Source: Pelomonas sp. SE-A7
GTDB taxonomy: Bacteria; Pseudomonadota; Gammaproteobacteria; Burkholderiales; Burkholderiaceae_C
Assembly: GCF_030345705.1 (NCBI RefSeq)
Contig: NZ_JAUASW010000001.1
Span: 1,550,001-1,614,000, forward strand
Length of the DNA: 64,000 bases
Reading direction: 5' to 3'
The notes under the pieces are model-generated. The model saw nothing but the letters and a program-made list of their open reading frames with translations, was not told the DNA's origin and searched no databases. This document shows, in pieces, positions 42,120 to 51,492 of this stretch; position 1 is the first letter of the stretch; each line of letters starts with the position of its first letter. The position numbers and the translations under genes are program-made.

Positions 42120-44598
42120 CCCAGCAGACTCGATTGCGCCCTTCGTGCTTGGCCCTGTAGAGCGCGGCATCGGCCCGCGCGAGCAGTTCGGCGGCCCCCT
42201 GGTCCTCGCCCTTGAAGACAGCCACGCCGAACGAGGCCGTGACCTGAAGCCGGCCCTTGCCTGGCCCCTGCAACACCAGCGCCTCCATGGCCACGCGCAG
42301 CGCTTCTGCCCGCTGCTGCGCAGCCGACAGGTCGGCCTCGGGCATCAGCAGGACGAACTCCTCGCCCCCATAGCGGCAGGCCAGGTCGGACGCGCGCGTC
42401 TGCCTGGCCATGCAGCGGCCGACGGCAGCCAGCACCTGGTCACCAAACTCGTGTCCGTGCTGATCGTTGAAGCTCTTGAAATGGTCGACGTCGATCAGGA
42501 TCACGGCCAGCGCGCGCTTCAGGCGGCGGGCCCGGGCCAGCTCACGTTGCAGGCTCTCGTCGAGATAGCGTCGATTGAAGAGGCCGGTCAGCTTGTCTCT
42601 TACCGCCTGGTCGCGCAGGCGCTCTCGCATGCGCACATTGGCCAAGGTCAGCGCCAGTTGCTCGGCGGTGGCGCTCGCGAGGCCTTGTTCCGAGGGCAGC
42701 TCGACGCCGGCAGGTGCCTGCAAGCACAGCAAGCCCAGCAACTCGTTCATGGCCGTCAGAGGCAGGCAGGCGTACGGCGCGTCACAACCGACATGGCGGC
42801 AGCGCAGGCCTCCGGCCGCACTCCAGTACGGACGCGAACGGCGCAAGGCCCAGCAATCCTGCGCGGACACCTCGGTCGGCCCCGCAGCAGCGCCGCCCCA
42901 CTGTCGTGCAAGACTCAGCTGGCCTGATTCAGCGTCCAGCAGGTAGAGCGATCCGCCCAGTCCCTCGAACAGTTCGGCACAGTCGGTGGAGGCCACCTGG
43001 GCCACCTCCTGCGCCGACTGGCACACCTGCAGCGTGTTGCTCATCCGCGCCAGCAGCTCCACATGCCGCTGCTGCAGCAGCAGGCGGTCCAGGTTGGCCT
43101 GCAGCTCGGCGTTGGCATGGGCGATGGCCAGGTTCTGTTCGGCCACGCGAGCCGCGTTGGCGCGCTGCTCGGTCAGGTCGTCTATGACCCAGATCGAGTC
43201 GCGAGAATCACCATTGCCCAGCATGCGCCCATGGATGGAGCAGCAGACCAGCGCTCCCGTCTTGGCCCTCAGGGCAAGTTCGAATTCCAGCGCCTGCTCG
43301 TTCTGGTGCCGCTCGCGCGCCTCGGCCATGAAGCGCTGCTGCGCAGCCGCCGACTCGAACAGCTGCTCCGACGGCCGGTCTGCCAGTTCGTGCGCCTTGT
43401 AGCCCAGGATGGCGGCGAATTTCTCATTGCATCGATGCAGCAGTCGGCCACGCACATGGACGATGCCGCTCAGCGCGTTGTCGAAGACGGCCTGCTGCTC
43501 CTGGGTCAAACGCCCAAGCCGCTTGGCGTTGTCGCGGGATGCCAGCCAGGCCGCGGCCAGCACAGCGGTCAGCATGGTGACCAGGGCTCCGCCGCCGCCG
43601 GCGACGACCACGGCAGTCATTTCTCCCTGGTAGGCCTTGGCGCGCGGAACGATGTAGACGAACCAGCTCCGCCCGCCGACGTCGACCACGCGCCGAATCA
43701 TCCGCGGCTCCTCCAGCGCGCGAGCGGGGTTGCCGGCTGCCGGATCGCTGTCGTACATCAGATTGGCCGGCGCCGGCAGCCAGTCCATGCTGCGTTCGTC
43801 GTCCAGGCCGGCGTCGTGGACCACGATGCGAACCCGTTCGGTCACCGTGGCATCGAGCAGCCCTTCCACCAGGTCGCCGACCCTGTAGACGACGGCCACA
43901 AAGCCCTGCAAGGCTGCACGCCGTCCGGCCACGTCCGCCGGTACCGGACCGTGGCGATAGACCGGCAGGCGCATCACAAACGCCGGCGCGCCACTGGGAT
44001 CCTGAACCAGCGCCACGCGCTCGGTTGCCAGCAGCCGAGCCTGGTCACGGGCGTGCTCCATGGTCGACCGGTGGCTGGGGCGCGAGCGCAGGTCCAGGCC
44101 CAAGGCCGCCTCATTGCCGGCAATGGGTTCGGTGTACTGGATTGCATAGGCCTCGTCATCGCCGGGCGGCCGGATGTCGAAGCGCGCCGCCAGCTCGGGC
44201 GGCAGGCTGCGGTCCGCCCGCTGCTCGGCGACAAAGGCCTGGCGCTCGCCGGCCCGGATCGCGCGCACGTACTGGATGGCCTGAAAGCCCGGCAGTCGCT
44301 GTCTGGGCTGCCAGCGCTCCACGTAGCGACGAAACGCCTCGCGATCGATGCTCAGTCCGGTATTGAACAGGCCCGCCAGCCCGTAGAGGACTTCGCCATG
44401 CGCATTGACACGGCGCTGAATGCCGCGCGCGATCTCGCCCGCATCCACCTGGGCGTCATTGGCCGCGCTCTCCTGCTCCAGGGAACGCAGATGCAGGGTC
44501 ACCGACAGCGTCGCCAGGACACCAGCCAGCACCACGAAAGCCACCACCAGGCGCCGAAACCAGCGCTCGCTGATGCCAGGGGGTCGAACGAATCTCAA
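42109..44598 (-). CDS. Membrane CHASE-PAS-GAF-GGDEF diguanylate cyclase
   Basis: About 829 aa if translation starts at the TTG at 44598, which has GGGAGG 5 nt upstream; the start is uncertain. A membrane helix (about 13-35) precedes a periplasmic CHASE domain (PRQRLPGFQAIQYVRAI) and a second helix near 330. A PAS domain, a GAF domain (about 510-650) and a GGDEF domain follow. The cyclase site is intact (RYGGEEFVLLMPE), with an RASD inhibitory site five residues before it. It should make cyclic di-GMP in response to an external and possibly a cytoplasmic ligand. Confidence 0.87.
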   Translation of the reverse strand: MRFVRPPGISERWFRRLVVAFVVLAGVLATLSVTLHLRSLEQESAANDAQVDAGEIARGIQRRVNAHGEVLYGLAGLFNTGLSIDREAFRRYVERWQPRQRLPGFQAIQYVRAIRAGERQAFVAEQRADRSLPPELAARFDIRPPGDDEAYAIQYTEPIAGNEAALGLDLRSRPSHRSTMEHARDQARLLATERVALVQDPSGAPAFVMRLPVYRHGPVPADVAGRRAALQGFVAVVYRVGDLVEGLLDATVTERVRIVVHDAGLDDERSMDWLPAPANLMYDSDPAAGNPARALEEPRMIRRVVDVGGRSWFVYIVPRAKAYQGEMTAVVVAGGGGALVTMLTAVLAAAWLASRDNAKRLGRLTQEQQAVFDNALSGIVHVRGRLLHRCNEKFAAILGYKAHELADRPSEQLFESAAAQQRFMAEARERHQNEQALEFELALRAKTGALVCCSIHGRMLGNGDSRDSIWVIDDLTEQRANAARVAEQNLAIAHANAELQANLDRLLLQQRHVELLARMSNTLQVCQSAQEVAQVASTDCAELFEGLGGSLYLLDAESGQLSLARQWGGAAAGPTEVSAQDCWALRRSRPYWSAAGGLRCRHVGCDAPYACLPLTAMNELLGLLCLQAPAGVELPSEQGLASATAEQLALTLANVRMRERLRDQAVRDKLTGLFNRRYLDESLQRELARARRLKRALAVILIDVDHFKSFNDQHGHEFGDQVLAAVGRCMARQTRASDLACRYGGEEFVLLMPEADLSAAQQRAEALRVAMEALVLQGPGKGRLQVTASFGVAVFKGEDQGAAELLARADAALYRAKHEGRNRVCWDPA

Positions 44599-44741
44599 CA
44601 GCACCTCCCGTGCCGCCTCTCTCGCGAGCGATGCTAGCAGCGACCCTGCGGCATGCGCCCTTGGGAAACTCCCTCGTGCGCTGCTGCGCCCATAATCCGC
44701 GACCTCGATCCAACCAGCAGTTGATGATGAAGGGACGGACT

Positions 44742-46094
44742 GTGCGATTTCTTCGACATTGGAGCCTCCTCGGCCTGACGGCACTGAGCCTAGCCGCCTC
44801 GGCCCAGACCTCCGCGCCATGGACGGTCAAGCAGCAATGGGTCAGCGCCCATGAGAACTTCCTGGCCTCGGACGCCCTGCAGGGCCGCAAGAGCGCCAGC
44901 CGCGACGAGACCATTGCCGCGGTCTACGTGGCCTCGCAGTTCGAGAGCTTCGGCATCAAGCCCGTGCCCGGCATGAAGGGCGGTTACCTGCAGACCGCCG
45001 TGATTCCGCAGCCGCGCCTGGAAGGCAATGCCAAGCTGACGTTCGCCGGCTCGACCGAGGCCCAGGGCCTGACCCTGATCACCTCCAACGGCCAGCCGGT
45101 GGCCGGCAAGCTGGTCGTCGCCGCTTCCGAGGATCCCAAGGCCCTCGGCAATGATGAAGTCGTGCTGGTCAAGGGCCCGGCCCCGACCATGGGCTGGTAT
45201 TCGGCGGCCAGCCGCCAGGGCGTCAAGCTGCTGATCCTGCGCGAGAGCGACGAGGTCAAGCGGCTGTTCGCCCAGATGGGCGGCCAGCCGCGCCTGCTGC
45301 GAGACAGCGGCGGCCGGACTCGCACCACGGTGCTGGCCGTGCCCGGCCCGCTGTTCGAGCGCCTGGCCAGTTCCGCCGGCCAGAGCGTGCAGCTGGAGCC
45401 GCCACCGGTGGTCGAGGACAAGGTCGTCACCACCAATGCCATCGGCTTTCTGCAGGGCAGCGATCCCAAGGCCGGCGTGCTGCTGTTCTCGGCCCACCTG
45501 GACCACCTGGGCATGCGCCCCGACGGGACCATCATGTACGGCGCCAACGACAACGCCTCGGGCGTGACCGCCGTGCTGGAGCTGGCCCGCGCCTTCGCGG
45601 CCGGCACGCAGCCAAAGCGCTCCATCCTCTTCGTCTGCTACGGCGCCGAGGAAATCGGCCTCTACGGCGCGCGCTACTTCGCCGAGAACCCGCCGATCCC
45701 GCTCAAGGACATCGTGGCCAACCTGGAGTTCGAGATGATCGGCGCCCAGGACCCCAAGCTGCCGCCGCGCACGCTGATGATGACCGGCTTCGAGCGCTCG
45801 GACTTCGGCGAGACCCTCAAGGCCCGCGGCTTCCAGATCACGGCCGATCCCTACCCGGAGCAGAATTTCTTCCAGCGCTCCGACAACTACCAGCTGGCCC
45901 TGATGGGCATCGTGGCCCACACGGTCTCGGGCTGGGCCACCAACCCGACCTACCACCAGGCCAGCGACGACATCGCCCACCTGGACATTCCCTTCATGAC
46001 CGCGGCCATCCAGTCGCTGATCGAACCGGCCCGCTGGCTGGCCAACAGCGACTACGTGCCGGCCTGGAAGCCGGGCGGCAAGCCGACCCGGTGA
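44742..46094 (+). CDS. Exported M28-family metallopeptidase
   Basis: 450 aa with a GTG start at 44742, preceded by AAGGGA; ATGs at 44724 and 44727 lack a ribosome site. Signal peptide RFLRHWSLLGLTALSLAASA. Zinc ligands fit M28: SAHLDHLGM, GANDNASGV, YGAEEIGLYG and a late His in TYHQASDDI. A PA-type insert lies between the N-terminal strand and the catalytic part. It probably acts as a periplasmic aminopeptidase. It is divergent from the cyclase. Confidence 0.88.
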   Translation: MRFLRHWSLLGLTALSLAASAQTSAPWTVKQQWVSAHENFLASDALQGRKSASRDETIAAVYVASQFESFGIKPVPGMKGGYLQTAVIPQPRLEGNAKLTFAGSTEAQGLTLITSNGQPVAGKLVVAASEDPKALGNDEVVLVKGPAPTMGWYSAASRQGVKLLILRESDEVKRLFAQMGGQPRLLRDSGGRTRTTVLAVPGPLFERLASSAGQSVQLEPPPVVEDKVVTTNAIGFLQGSDPKAGVLLFSAHLDHLGMRPDGTIMYGANDNASGVTAVLELARAFAAGTQPKRSILFVCYGAEEIGLYGARYFAENPPIPLKDIVANLEFEMIGAQDPKLPPRTLMMTGFERSDFGETLKARGFQITADPYPEQNFFQRSDNYQLALMGIVAHTVSGWATNPTYHQASDDIAHLDIPFMTAAIQSLIEPARWLANSDYVPAWKPGGKPTR

Positions 46095-46100
46095 CGAGGC

Positions 46101-46973
46101 TCAGCGCCCTTCAGTGCGCCGTGGCTCGACGCGCTTCAGCAGGGCCTTGATCTCGTCGATGACGAGCCAGGGATCCTGCTCGTCGAAGAGATGCGAGGCA
46201 TGGCGCATTCGCACCTGCCGCATGTCGCTCGACTCCTGGGCCAGCCGTGCCTGGGCCACATCCCAGGTCGCGTTGTAGGCATCGACGTCGGCATAGCTCA
46301 TCCGGGCCTGGCGGATCTGCGTGTGGGGCAAGCCACGGCTGAGCACGGTGACCGGCAAGGTCAGCGGCTTGCGGCGGGCCGTCAGCGACTGCACCGCCTC
46401 GACGAAGTCCTCATGGGAATGCTGATCCTTCTCCCAGCGGATGATGGATTCCATCGTGCGCCAACCGGTCGGACTCAGGGCCTGACGCAGGCCGTCGAGC
46501 CAGGACTCGTGGACCGCGTCGACGAAGACGATGCCACGCACCAGGCCGGGATGATCGAGCGCGACCGAGCGCGCCACCAGGCCGCCGAACGAGTGGGCGA
46601 CCAGCACCAGCTGACCCCACTGCCGGTCCGCTGCCAGCGCGACCAGCTCGTCGCTCAAGGCCTTCAGCGGCCGGGCCTGCTGCAAGGGGCTGCTGCTGCC
46701 AACCCCGGCGCGGTCATACAGGCACACCTGCACGCCGTCGGCCTCGAAGTTGCGGAAGGTATTCCGGAAGGTCGCCCGCGCGTCCAGCCCCATGCCCTCG
46801 ACCAGCAGCACGGTCGTGGCTCCGGTGCCTCGGCACTCCCAGGACAGCTCGTGTCCACCGATGCGGGCTCTTGGCCCGCCCTGCTGAACCTCGGCTGCAG
46901 CCGCCGGGCCGACGATCAGCACCAGGCAGGCCGCCAGCGGTCCGGTCCACCGTTTCCACCCCCTCATTGCCAT
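46101..46973 (-). CDS. Exported alpha/beta hydrolase
   Basis: 290 aa from the ATG at 46973, with GGCGAGG just upstream; a TTG at 46991 and an ATG at 46967 are alternatives. A signal peptide ends at GPAAAAE. The fold is seen from LVEGMGLDARATF (oxyanion region), nucleophile VAHSFGGLVARS, and the His in HASHLFDEQDPW. The substrate (ester or lactone) is unknown. It converges on the M28 gene with a 6-nt gap. Confidence 0.8.
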   Translation of the reverse strand: MAMRGWKRWTGPLAACLVLIVGPAAAAEVQQGGPRARIGGHELSWECRGTGATTVLLVEGMGLDARATFRNTFRNFEADGVQVCLYDRAGVGSSSPLQQARPLKALSDELVALAADRQWGQLVLVAHSFGGLVARSVALDHPGLVRGIVFVDAVHESWLDGLRQALSPTGWRTMESIIRWEKDQHSHEDFVEAVQSLTARRKPLTLPVTVLSRGLPHTQIRQARMSYADVDAYNATWDVAQARLAQESSDMRQVRMRHASHLFDEQDPWLVIDEIKALLKRVEPRRTEGR

Positions 46974-47083
46974 CCCCTCGCCTTTCTTCAAAGTCCGCTC
47001 AGTATCGCGCTGCCGGAGTCAAGGCCTGGGACCGATGGCCCGGTTCGGATCGACGGGGCCGGCTCGAGGGCACAATCGGCACC

Positions 47084-48190
47084 ATGTCCGAACGCGTCAT
47101 CCCCCTGGTCGATCAGCGTCAGCCCGCCCTGCCCTTGCCGGCCCCGGTGGCCGCGGACAGCGGGCTGTTGCTGGATGCGCTCGGCCGGCCGCTGCGCGAC
47201 CTGCGCATCTCGGTCACCGACCGCTGCAACTTTCGCTGCAGCTACTGCATGCCCAAGGAAGTGTTCGATGCCCAGCACCACTTCCTGCCGCATGCCGAGC
47301 TGCTGAGCTTCGAGGAGATCACGCGGCTGGCCCGCGTCTTCGTCGCCCAGGGCGTGCAGAAGATACGCCTGACCGGCGGCGAGCCGCTGCTGCGCAAGAA
47401 CATCGAACGCCTGGTCGAGATGCTGGCCACCCTGCGCACGCCCGAGGGTCAGCTGCTCGACCTGACGCTGACCACCAATGGCTCGCTGCTGGCCCGCAAG
47501 GCCCGTGCGCTCAAGGATGCCGGCCTGCAGCGCATCACGGTCAGCCTGGACGCGCTGGATGACGCCATCTTCCAGCGCATGAACGACGTCGGGTTCCCGG
47601 TAGCCGAGGTGCTGAACGGCATCGAGGTGGCCAAGGCCGCGGGCCTGGCGCCCATCAAGGTCAACATGGTGGTCAAGCGCGGCCTCAACGACCACGAGGT
47701 CCTGCCCATGGCCCGGCATTTCCACGGCACCGGCATCGCGCTGCGTTTCATCGAATACATGGACGTGGGTGCCACCAATGGCTGGCGCATGGACGAGGTG
47801 CTGCCTTCTCGCGAGCTGCTGGCCCGGCTGCAGCACGAGTTCCAGCTGGAGCCGCTGGAACCCAGCGCGCCGGGCGAGACTGCCGAGCGTTGGGGCCATG
47901 CCGACGGCGGTGGCGAGATCGGGCTGATCTCCAGCGTCACCCAGGCCTTCTGCGGCGACTGCAACCGCGCCCGGCTGTCCACCGAGGGCCGGCTCTACCT
48001 CTGCCTGTTCGCCCATGCCGGCCATGACCTGCGCAGTCTCATGCGGGGCGGCGCCGACGATGGCCGGATCGCCGGCACGCTGGCAGCAATCTGGCGCGGC
48101 CGACACGACCGCTATTCGCAGCTGCGCGCCAGCGGCGTGGCCTTCGGTGGCGAAGCCCGCAAGGTCGAGATGCATTACATCGGAGGCTGA
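47084..48190 (+). CDS. moaA: GTP 3',8-cyclase MoaA
   Basis: 368 aa from the ATG at 47084. Radical-SAM cluster CNFRCSYCMPKE and the C-terminal GTP-site cluster FCGDCNRARLSTEG are both intact, and the tail ends in the conserved Gly-Gly (MHYIGG). It starts molybdenum cofactor synthesis from GTP with MoaC, which is not in the window. An extra N-terminal stretch of about 30 residues precedes the core. It overlaps the acetyltransferase gene by 1 nt. Confidence 0.95.
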   Translation: MSERVIPLVDQRQPALPLPAPVAADSGLLLDALGRPLRDLRISVTDRCNFRCSYCMPKEVFDAQHHFLPHAELLSFEEITRLARVFVAQGVQKIRLTGGEPLLRKNIERLVEMLATLRTPEGQLLDLTLTTNGSLLARKARALKDAGLQRITVSLDALDDAIFQRMNDVGFPVAEVLNGIEVAKAAGLAPIKVNMVVKRGLNDHEVLPMARHFHGTGIALRFIEYMDVGATNGWRMDEVLPSRELLARLQHEFQLEPLEPSAPGETAERWGHADGGGEIGLISSVTQAFCGDCNRARLSTEGRLYLCLFAHAGHDLRSLMRGGADDGRIAGTLAAIWRGRHDRYSQLRASGVAFGGEARKVEMHYIGG

Positions 48191-48744
48191 TGAGCAAGCC
48201 CGCACCGGATCGCCTGTCCTGCCTGCTGCGCGTGATGCGCGAGGATGACCTGCGGCAATACAAGCAGCTGCGCGACAGCATGCTGGAGCGCTTCGAGGAG
48301 GCCTTCACCTCCGATGCCGAAAGCGAACGCTCGCGCAGCGCCGAGAGCTACCGGAGCCGCCTGGGCCTGGTGGCCGGCGGCCACAACCTGTTCACGCTGA
48401 CCGCCTGGCTGGGCGAGCACATGGTGGGGGCCATCAGTGCCGAATTCGACCCCCGGGCCAAGGTGCGCCACATCGCCCATATCGTCGGCATGATGGTTTC
48501 GCCCGAGATGCAGGGCATGGGCCTGGGCCGCGCGCTGCTGGAGCAGGCGCTGCAGATGCTGGAGGCCGAACCGGCGCTCGAGATGGTCACGCTCAGCGTC
48601 AGCGCCAGCAACAGCTCGGCGGTCGCCCTTTACGAGCGCTGCGGATTCCGCCGCTACGGACGTCTGGAGCGGGCAATCAAGCTCGGCGACGGCCGCTACG
48701 TGACCAAGGACCAGATGAGCCGCGTCCTGCGGCAGCAGCCGTGA
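48190..48744 (+). CDS. GNAT-family N-acetyltransferase in the moaA-moeA operon
   Basis: 184 aa. The acetyl-CoA loop is VSPEMQGMGLGRALLEQAL, followed by SASNSSAVALYERCGFRRYG. It overlaps moaA by 1 nt and moeA by 4 nt, so it is made together with cofactor enzymes. The substrate is unknown; it resembles ribosomal-protein or small-molecule acetyltransferases. Confidence 0.85.
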   Translation: MSKPAPDRLSCLLRVMREDDLRQYKQLRDSMLERFEEAFTSDAESERSRSAESYRSRLGLVAGGHNLFTLTAWLGEHMVGAISAEFDPRAKVRHIAHIVGMMVSPEMQGMGLGRALLEQALQMLEAEPALEMVTLSVSASNSSAVALYERCGFRRYGRLERAIKLGDGRYVTKDQMSRVLRQQP

Positions 48745-50027
48745 GCCTGCACGAGATCGCCCAGCAACTGGCCGGCTACGACCCCGAGGCCCTGCACCTG
48801 GACCAGGCGCGCGAGTTCATCGCGCGGCTGCTGCCGGCCGGACCTGGCGGCGAGCTTGAGACCCTGCCGCTGCAGCAATTGCTGGGCCGGGTGCTGGCCG
48901 AAGACCTCGTCTGTCCCTTCGACGTGCCGCCGCAGGACAACTCGGCGATGGATGGCTATGCGCTGCGCGGCAGCGAATTGGCCGAGGGCCGCGAGACGCG
49001 GCTTCGCATGGCCGGCACCAGCCTGGCCGGCTCAAAGGCGGCAGACGCCGTGCCGCCAGGCAGTTGCCAGCGCATCATGACCGGCGCCGCCATGCCGGCC
49101 GGGCTGGACACCGTCGTGCCGCAGGAAATGGTCCGCGTCGAAGATGGCCACGTCCATATCGCCCCCGGCCTGATCAGGCCCGGGGCCAACCGCCGCCGGG
49201 CCGGCGAGGATCTGGCCCGAGGCCAGGTCGCGCTGGCCGCCGGCCGGCTGCTGAGGCCACCCGACGTAGGCCTGCTTGCCTCGCTGGGCCAGGTCCAGGC
49301 TCGCGTGTTTCCGCGGCTCAAGGTGGCCCTGCTGTCCACCGGCAACGAGCTGGCAGCGCCGGGCCAGTTGCTGCAGCCCGGACAGATCTACGACAGCAAC
49401 CGCTACACGCTGATCGCCCTGCTCCAGCGGCTGGGCTGTGTGGAGCCGATCGACCTGGGTCTGGTGCCCGACAGACCCGAGGCGCTGCGCGCGGCCATTC
49501 GCGCGGGCGCCGAACAGGCACAGGTGCTGATCAGCTCGGGCGGGGTCAGCGTCGGCGAAGCCGACCACACCAAGCAGGTGCTGGCCGAGCTGGGCGACAT
49601 GACGTTCTGGAAGCTGGCCATGCGGCCCGGCCGGCCGGCCGCCGTGGGCCGCCTGCCGCGGCCGGACGGCAGCCAGGCCCTGCTGTTCGGCCTGCCGGGC
49701 AATCCGGTGGCGGTGATGGTGACCTTCTATGCCCTGGTCCGCGAAGCGCTCTTGCGCCTGGCCGGCGCCCAGGTCGAACCGCTGCCTCTGCTGCGCGCCA
49801 CCAGCCTGCAGGCCCTTCGCAAGAAGCCCGGCCGCACCGAATACCAGCGCGGCATCGTCAGCCGCTCCGCGGACGGTGGCTGGCAGGTCCGGACCACGGG
49901 CGAACAGGGCTCGGGCATCCTTTCCAGCATGAGCCGCGCCAATGGCCTGATCCTGCTGGCCCACGAACAGGGCGACGTGGCGGCCGGCGAGCTGCTGGAC
50001 GTGCTGCCCTTCGAGGCCCTGATGTGA
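48741..50027 (+). CDS. moeA: Molybdopterin molybdenumtransferase MoeA (second copy)
   Basis: 428 aa, GTG start. It has DVPPQDNSAMDGYALRG, RIMTGAAMPAGLDTVVPQE, ALLSTGNELA, IYDSNRYTL and ISSGGVSVGEADHT. It differs widely from the copy at 9795-11024 and contains an extra N-terminal segment. As part of moaA-GNAT-moeA it is probably the main copy for molybdate insertion. Confidence 0.92.
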   Translation: MSLHEIAQQLAGYDPEALHLDQAREFIARLLPAGPGGELETLPLQQLLGRVLAEDLVCPFDVPPQDNSAMDGYALRGSELAEGRETRLRMAGTSLAGSKAADAVPPGSCQRIMTGAAMPAGLDTVVPQEMVRVEDGHVHIAPGLIRPGANRRRAGEDLARGQVALAAGRLLRPPDVGLLASLGQVQARVFPRLKVALLSTGNELAAPGQLLQPGQIYDSNRYTLIALLQRLGCVEPIDLGLVPDRPEALRAAIRAGAEQAQVLISSGGVSVGEADHTKQVLAELGDMTFWKLAMRPGRPAAVGRLPRPDGSQALLFGLPGNPVAVMVTFYALVREALLRLAGAQVEPLPLLRATSLQALRKKPGRTEYQRGIVSRSADGGWQVRTTGEQGSGILSSMSRANGLILLAHEQGDVAAGELLDVLPFEALM

Positions 50028-50029
50028 GG

Positions 50030-50824
50030 ATGAGGCGGCCGCTTCGCCTGCTGCTGCCCTTGCTGCTGGGCATCGCCCTGGGCGCGGCCCGCGGCGAGAA
50101 CGCCATCCCCGAGCTGGTGCTGGGTGCCGAGGACGATGCCGCACCCTGGTCCTTCGCCGACGGCAGCGGCTACGTCAACGAGCTGGTCAGGACCATCTAC
50201 GCCAGCCAGGGCTGGAAGCTGAAGCTGGAAGTCCTGCCCTATGCCCGCTGCAAGGTCATGGCCTTGCGCGGCGAGCTGGCGGGTTGCTTCACGACCAGCC
50301 AGGACGCCGAGCTGGCCGGCAAGCTGCTGTTCCCGCGCAACCCGGTGATCGCGCCCCGCCACCAGCTCTACGTGGAAGCCGGCGCGCCCAAGGCCAGCTG
50401 CGATCCGATCGAAAAGCCGATGCGGGTGGCCAGCACCCATGGCTATGAGTACACCGAGCAGATCAACCGCCTGCTCGCCACGGGACGGCTCAAACCCCAG
50501 GTCGTGATGTCTGAAGCCACCGGGCTGAGGATGCTGGCGGCCGGCCGGGTCGAGGGCGCCCTGCTGACCACGGACGAGGTCAAGCGCATCGACTACCTGC
50601 TGCACGAGGCCCGGGTGAAGACCCCGCTGCGGCTGCTCTGCGATTTCGGCAGCTATCCCGGCTATGTGGCCTTCAATCCCAGGCACAAGCAGACGCGGGC
50701 GGCCATGGAAGCCTTTGACCGCGGCTTCGAGCAGTTGCAGCAGAGCGGCGAGCTGGGCCGCCTGCAGCTCAAGTGGGAGAAGCGCGCGCTGAACGGGCCT
50801 TCGCCGGTGCCCGCCGGCCGCTGA
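50030..50824 (+). CDS. Stand-alone periplasmic solute-binding protein, family 3-like
   Basis: 264 aa, ATG 2 nt after the moeA stop, with GTGAGG upstream. A signal peptide (LLLPLLLGIALGAARG) precedes a two-lobe domain: APWSFADGSGYVNELV, LPYARCKVMALRGELAGCFT, ATGLRMLAAGRVEGALLT. Four Cys residues could form disulfides. No transporter genes are adjacent. The ligand is not predictable. Confidence 0.75.
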   Translation: MRRPLRLLLPLLLGIALGAARGENAIPELVLGAEDDAAPWSFADGSGYVNELVRTIYASQGWKLKLEVLPYARCKVMALRGELAGCFTTSQDAELAGKLLFPRNPVIAPRHQLYVEAGAPKASCDPIEKPMRVASTHGYEYTEQINRLLATGRLKPQVVMSEATGLRMLAAGRVEGALLTTDEVKRIDYLLHEARVKTPLRLLCDFGSYPGYVAFNPRHKQTRAAMEAFDRGFEQLQQSGELGRLQLKWEKRALNGPSPVPAGR

Positions 50825-50949
50825 GCAGCGCCCGCCTCAGGGTTTCCCGCGGCGCCCTTGTCGGTTTTTTGACAGCGAGGCATCAAGCTGCTGAACTAGC
50901 ATCCGAACATTGCAGACAAGCAGTCCACAAAGCTTCGAAGGAGACTCCC

Positions 50950-51492
50950 ATGGCCAGCCCCTTCCGCCCCGCCCTTGAGCTGATGACCCAATACGCGGCC
51001 TACCACCGCGACCGTCGCAACATCGCCACCCATTTCGTCGGCATCCCGCTGATCGTGTTCGCCATCGGCGTGCTGCTGGCCCGCCTCCAGTTCTCGATCG
51101 GCGGCATCGCGCTGAACGGCGCCTGGGCCCTGTGCGCTGTCAGCGCGCTCTGGTACCTGACCCGCGGAGAGTTCACGCTGGGCCTGGCCACGGTGGCCGT
51201 CAATGCCTTGCTGATGGCGCTGGCCACGCCACTGGCCGAGGGCTCGGTGGCGGCCTGGCTGGCCTGGGGCCTGGGCAGCTTCATCGTCGGCTGGGTGATC
51301 CAGTTCGTCGGCCACTACTACGAAGGCCGCAAGCCGGCCTTCGTGGACGACATGGTCGGCCTGCTGGTCGGCCCGATGTTCGTGGTCGGCGAATGGCTGT
51401 TCGCCCTGGGCTGGGGCCGCGAGCTGCTGGCCGAGATCGAGCGCCGCGTCGGCCCCACGCATCTGCGCGACCTGGCCCACCCGGCCACGTGA
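50950..51492 (+). CDS. Mpo1-like (DUF962) membrane protein
   Basis: 180 aa, with AAGGAG 6 nt before the ATG. Helical membrane protein with the conserved polar motifs HFVGIP and QFVGHYYEGRKPAF of the DUF962 family. Yeast Mpo1 is an iron-dependent dioxygenase that shortens 2-hydroxy fatty acids, and those His residues bind the metal. A similar lipid role here is plausible but untested. A TTGACA hexamer lies at 50869-50874 without a clear -10. Confidence 0.82.
   Translation: MASPFRPALELMTQYAAYHRDRRNIATHFVGIPLIVFAIGVLLARLQFSIGGIALNGAWALCAVSALWYLTRGEFTLGLATVAVNALLMALATPLAEGSVAAWLAWGLGSFIVGWVIQFVGHYYEGRKPAFVDDMVGLLVGPMFVVGEWLFALGWGRELLAEIERRVGPTHLRDLAHPAT

Noticed and set aside
50869..50902. TTGACA with a TAGCAT as promoter of the Mpo1-like gene.
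   Set aside because: The spacing is 22 nt, too long for a normal promoter, and no better -10 lies at 16-18 nt.
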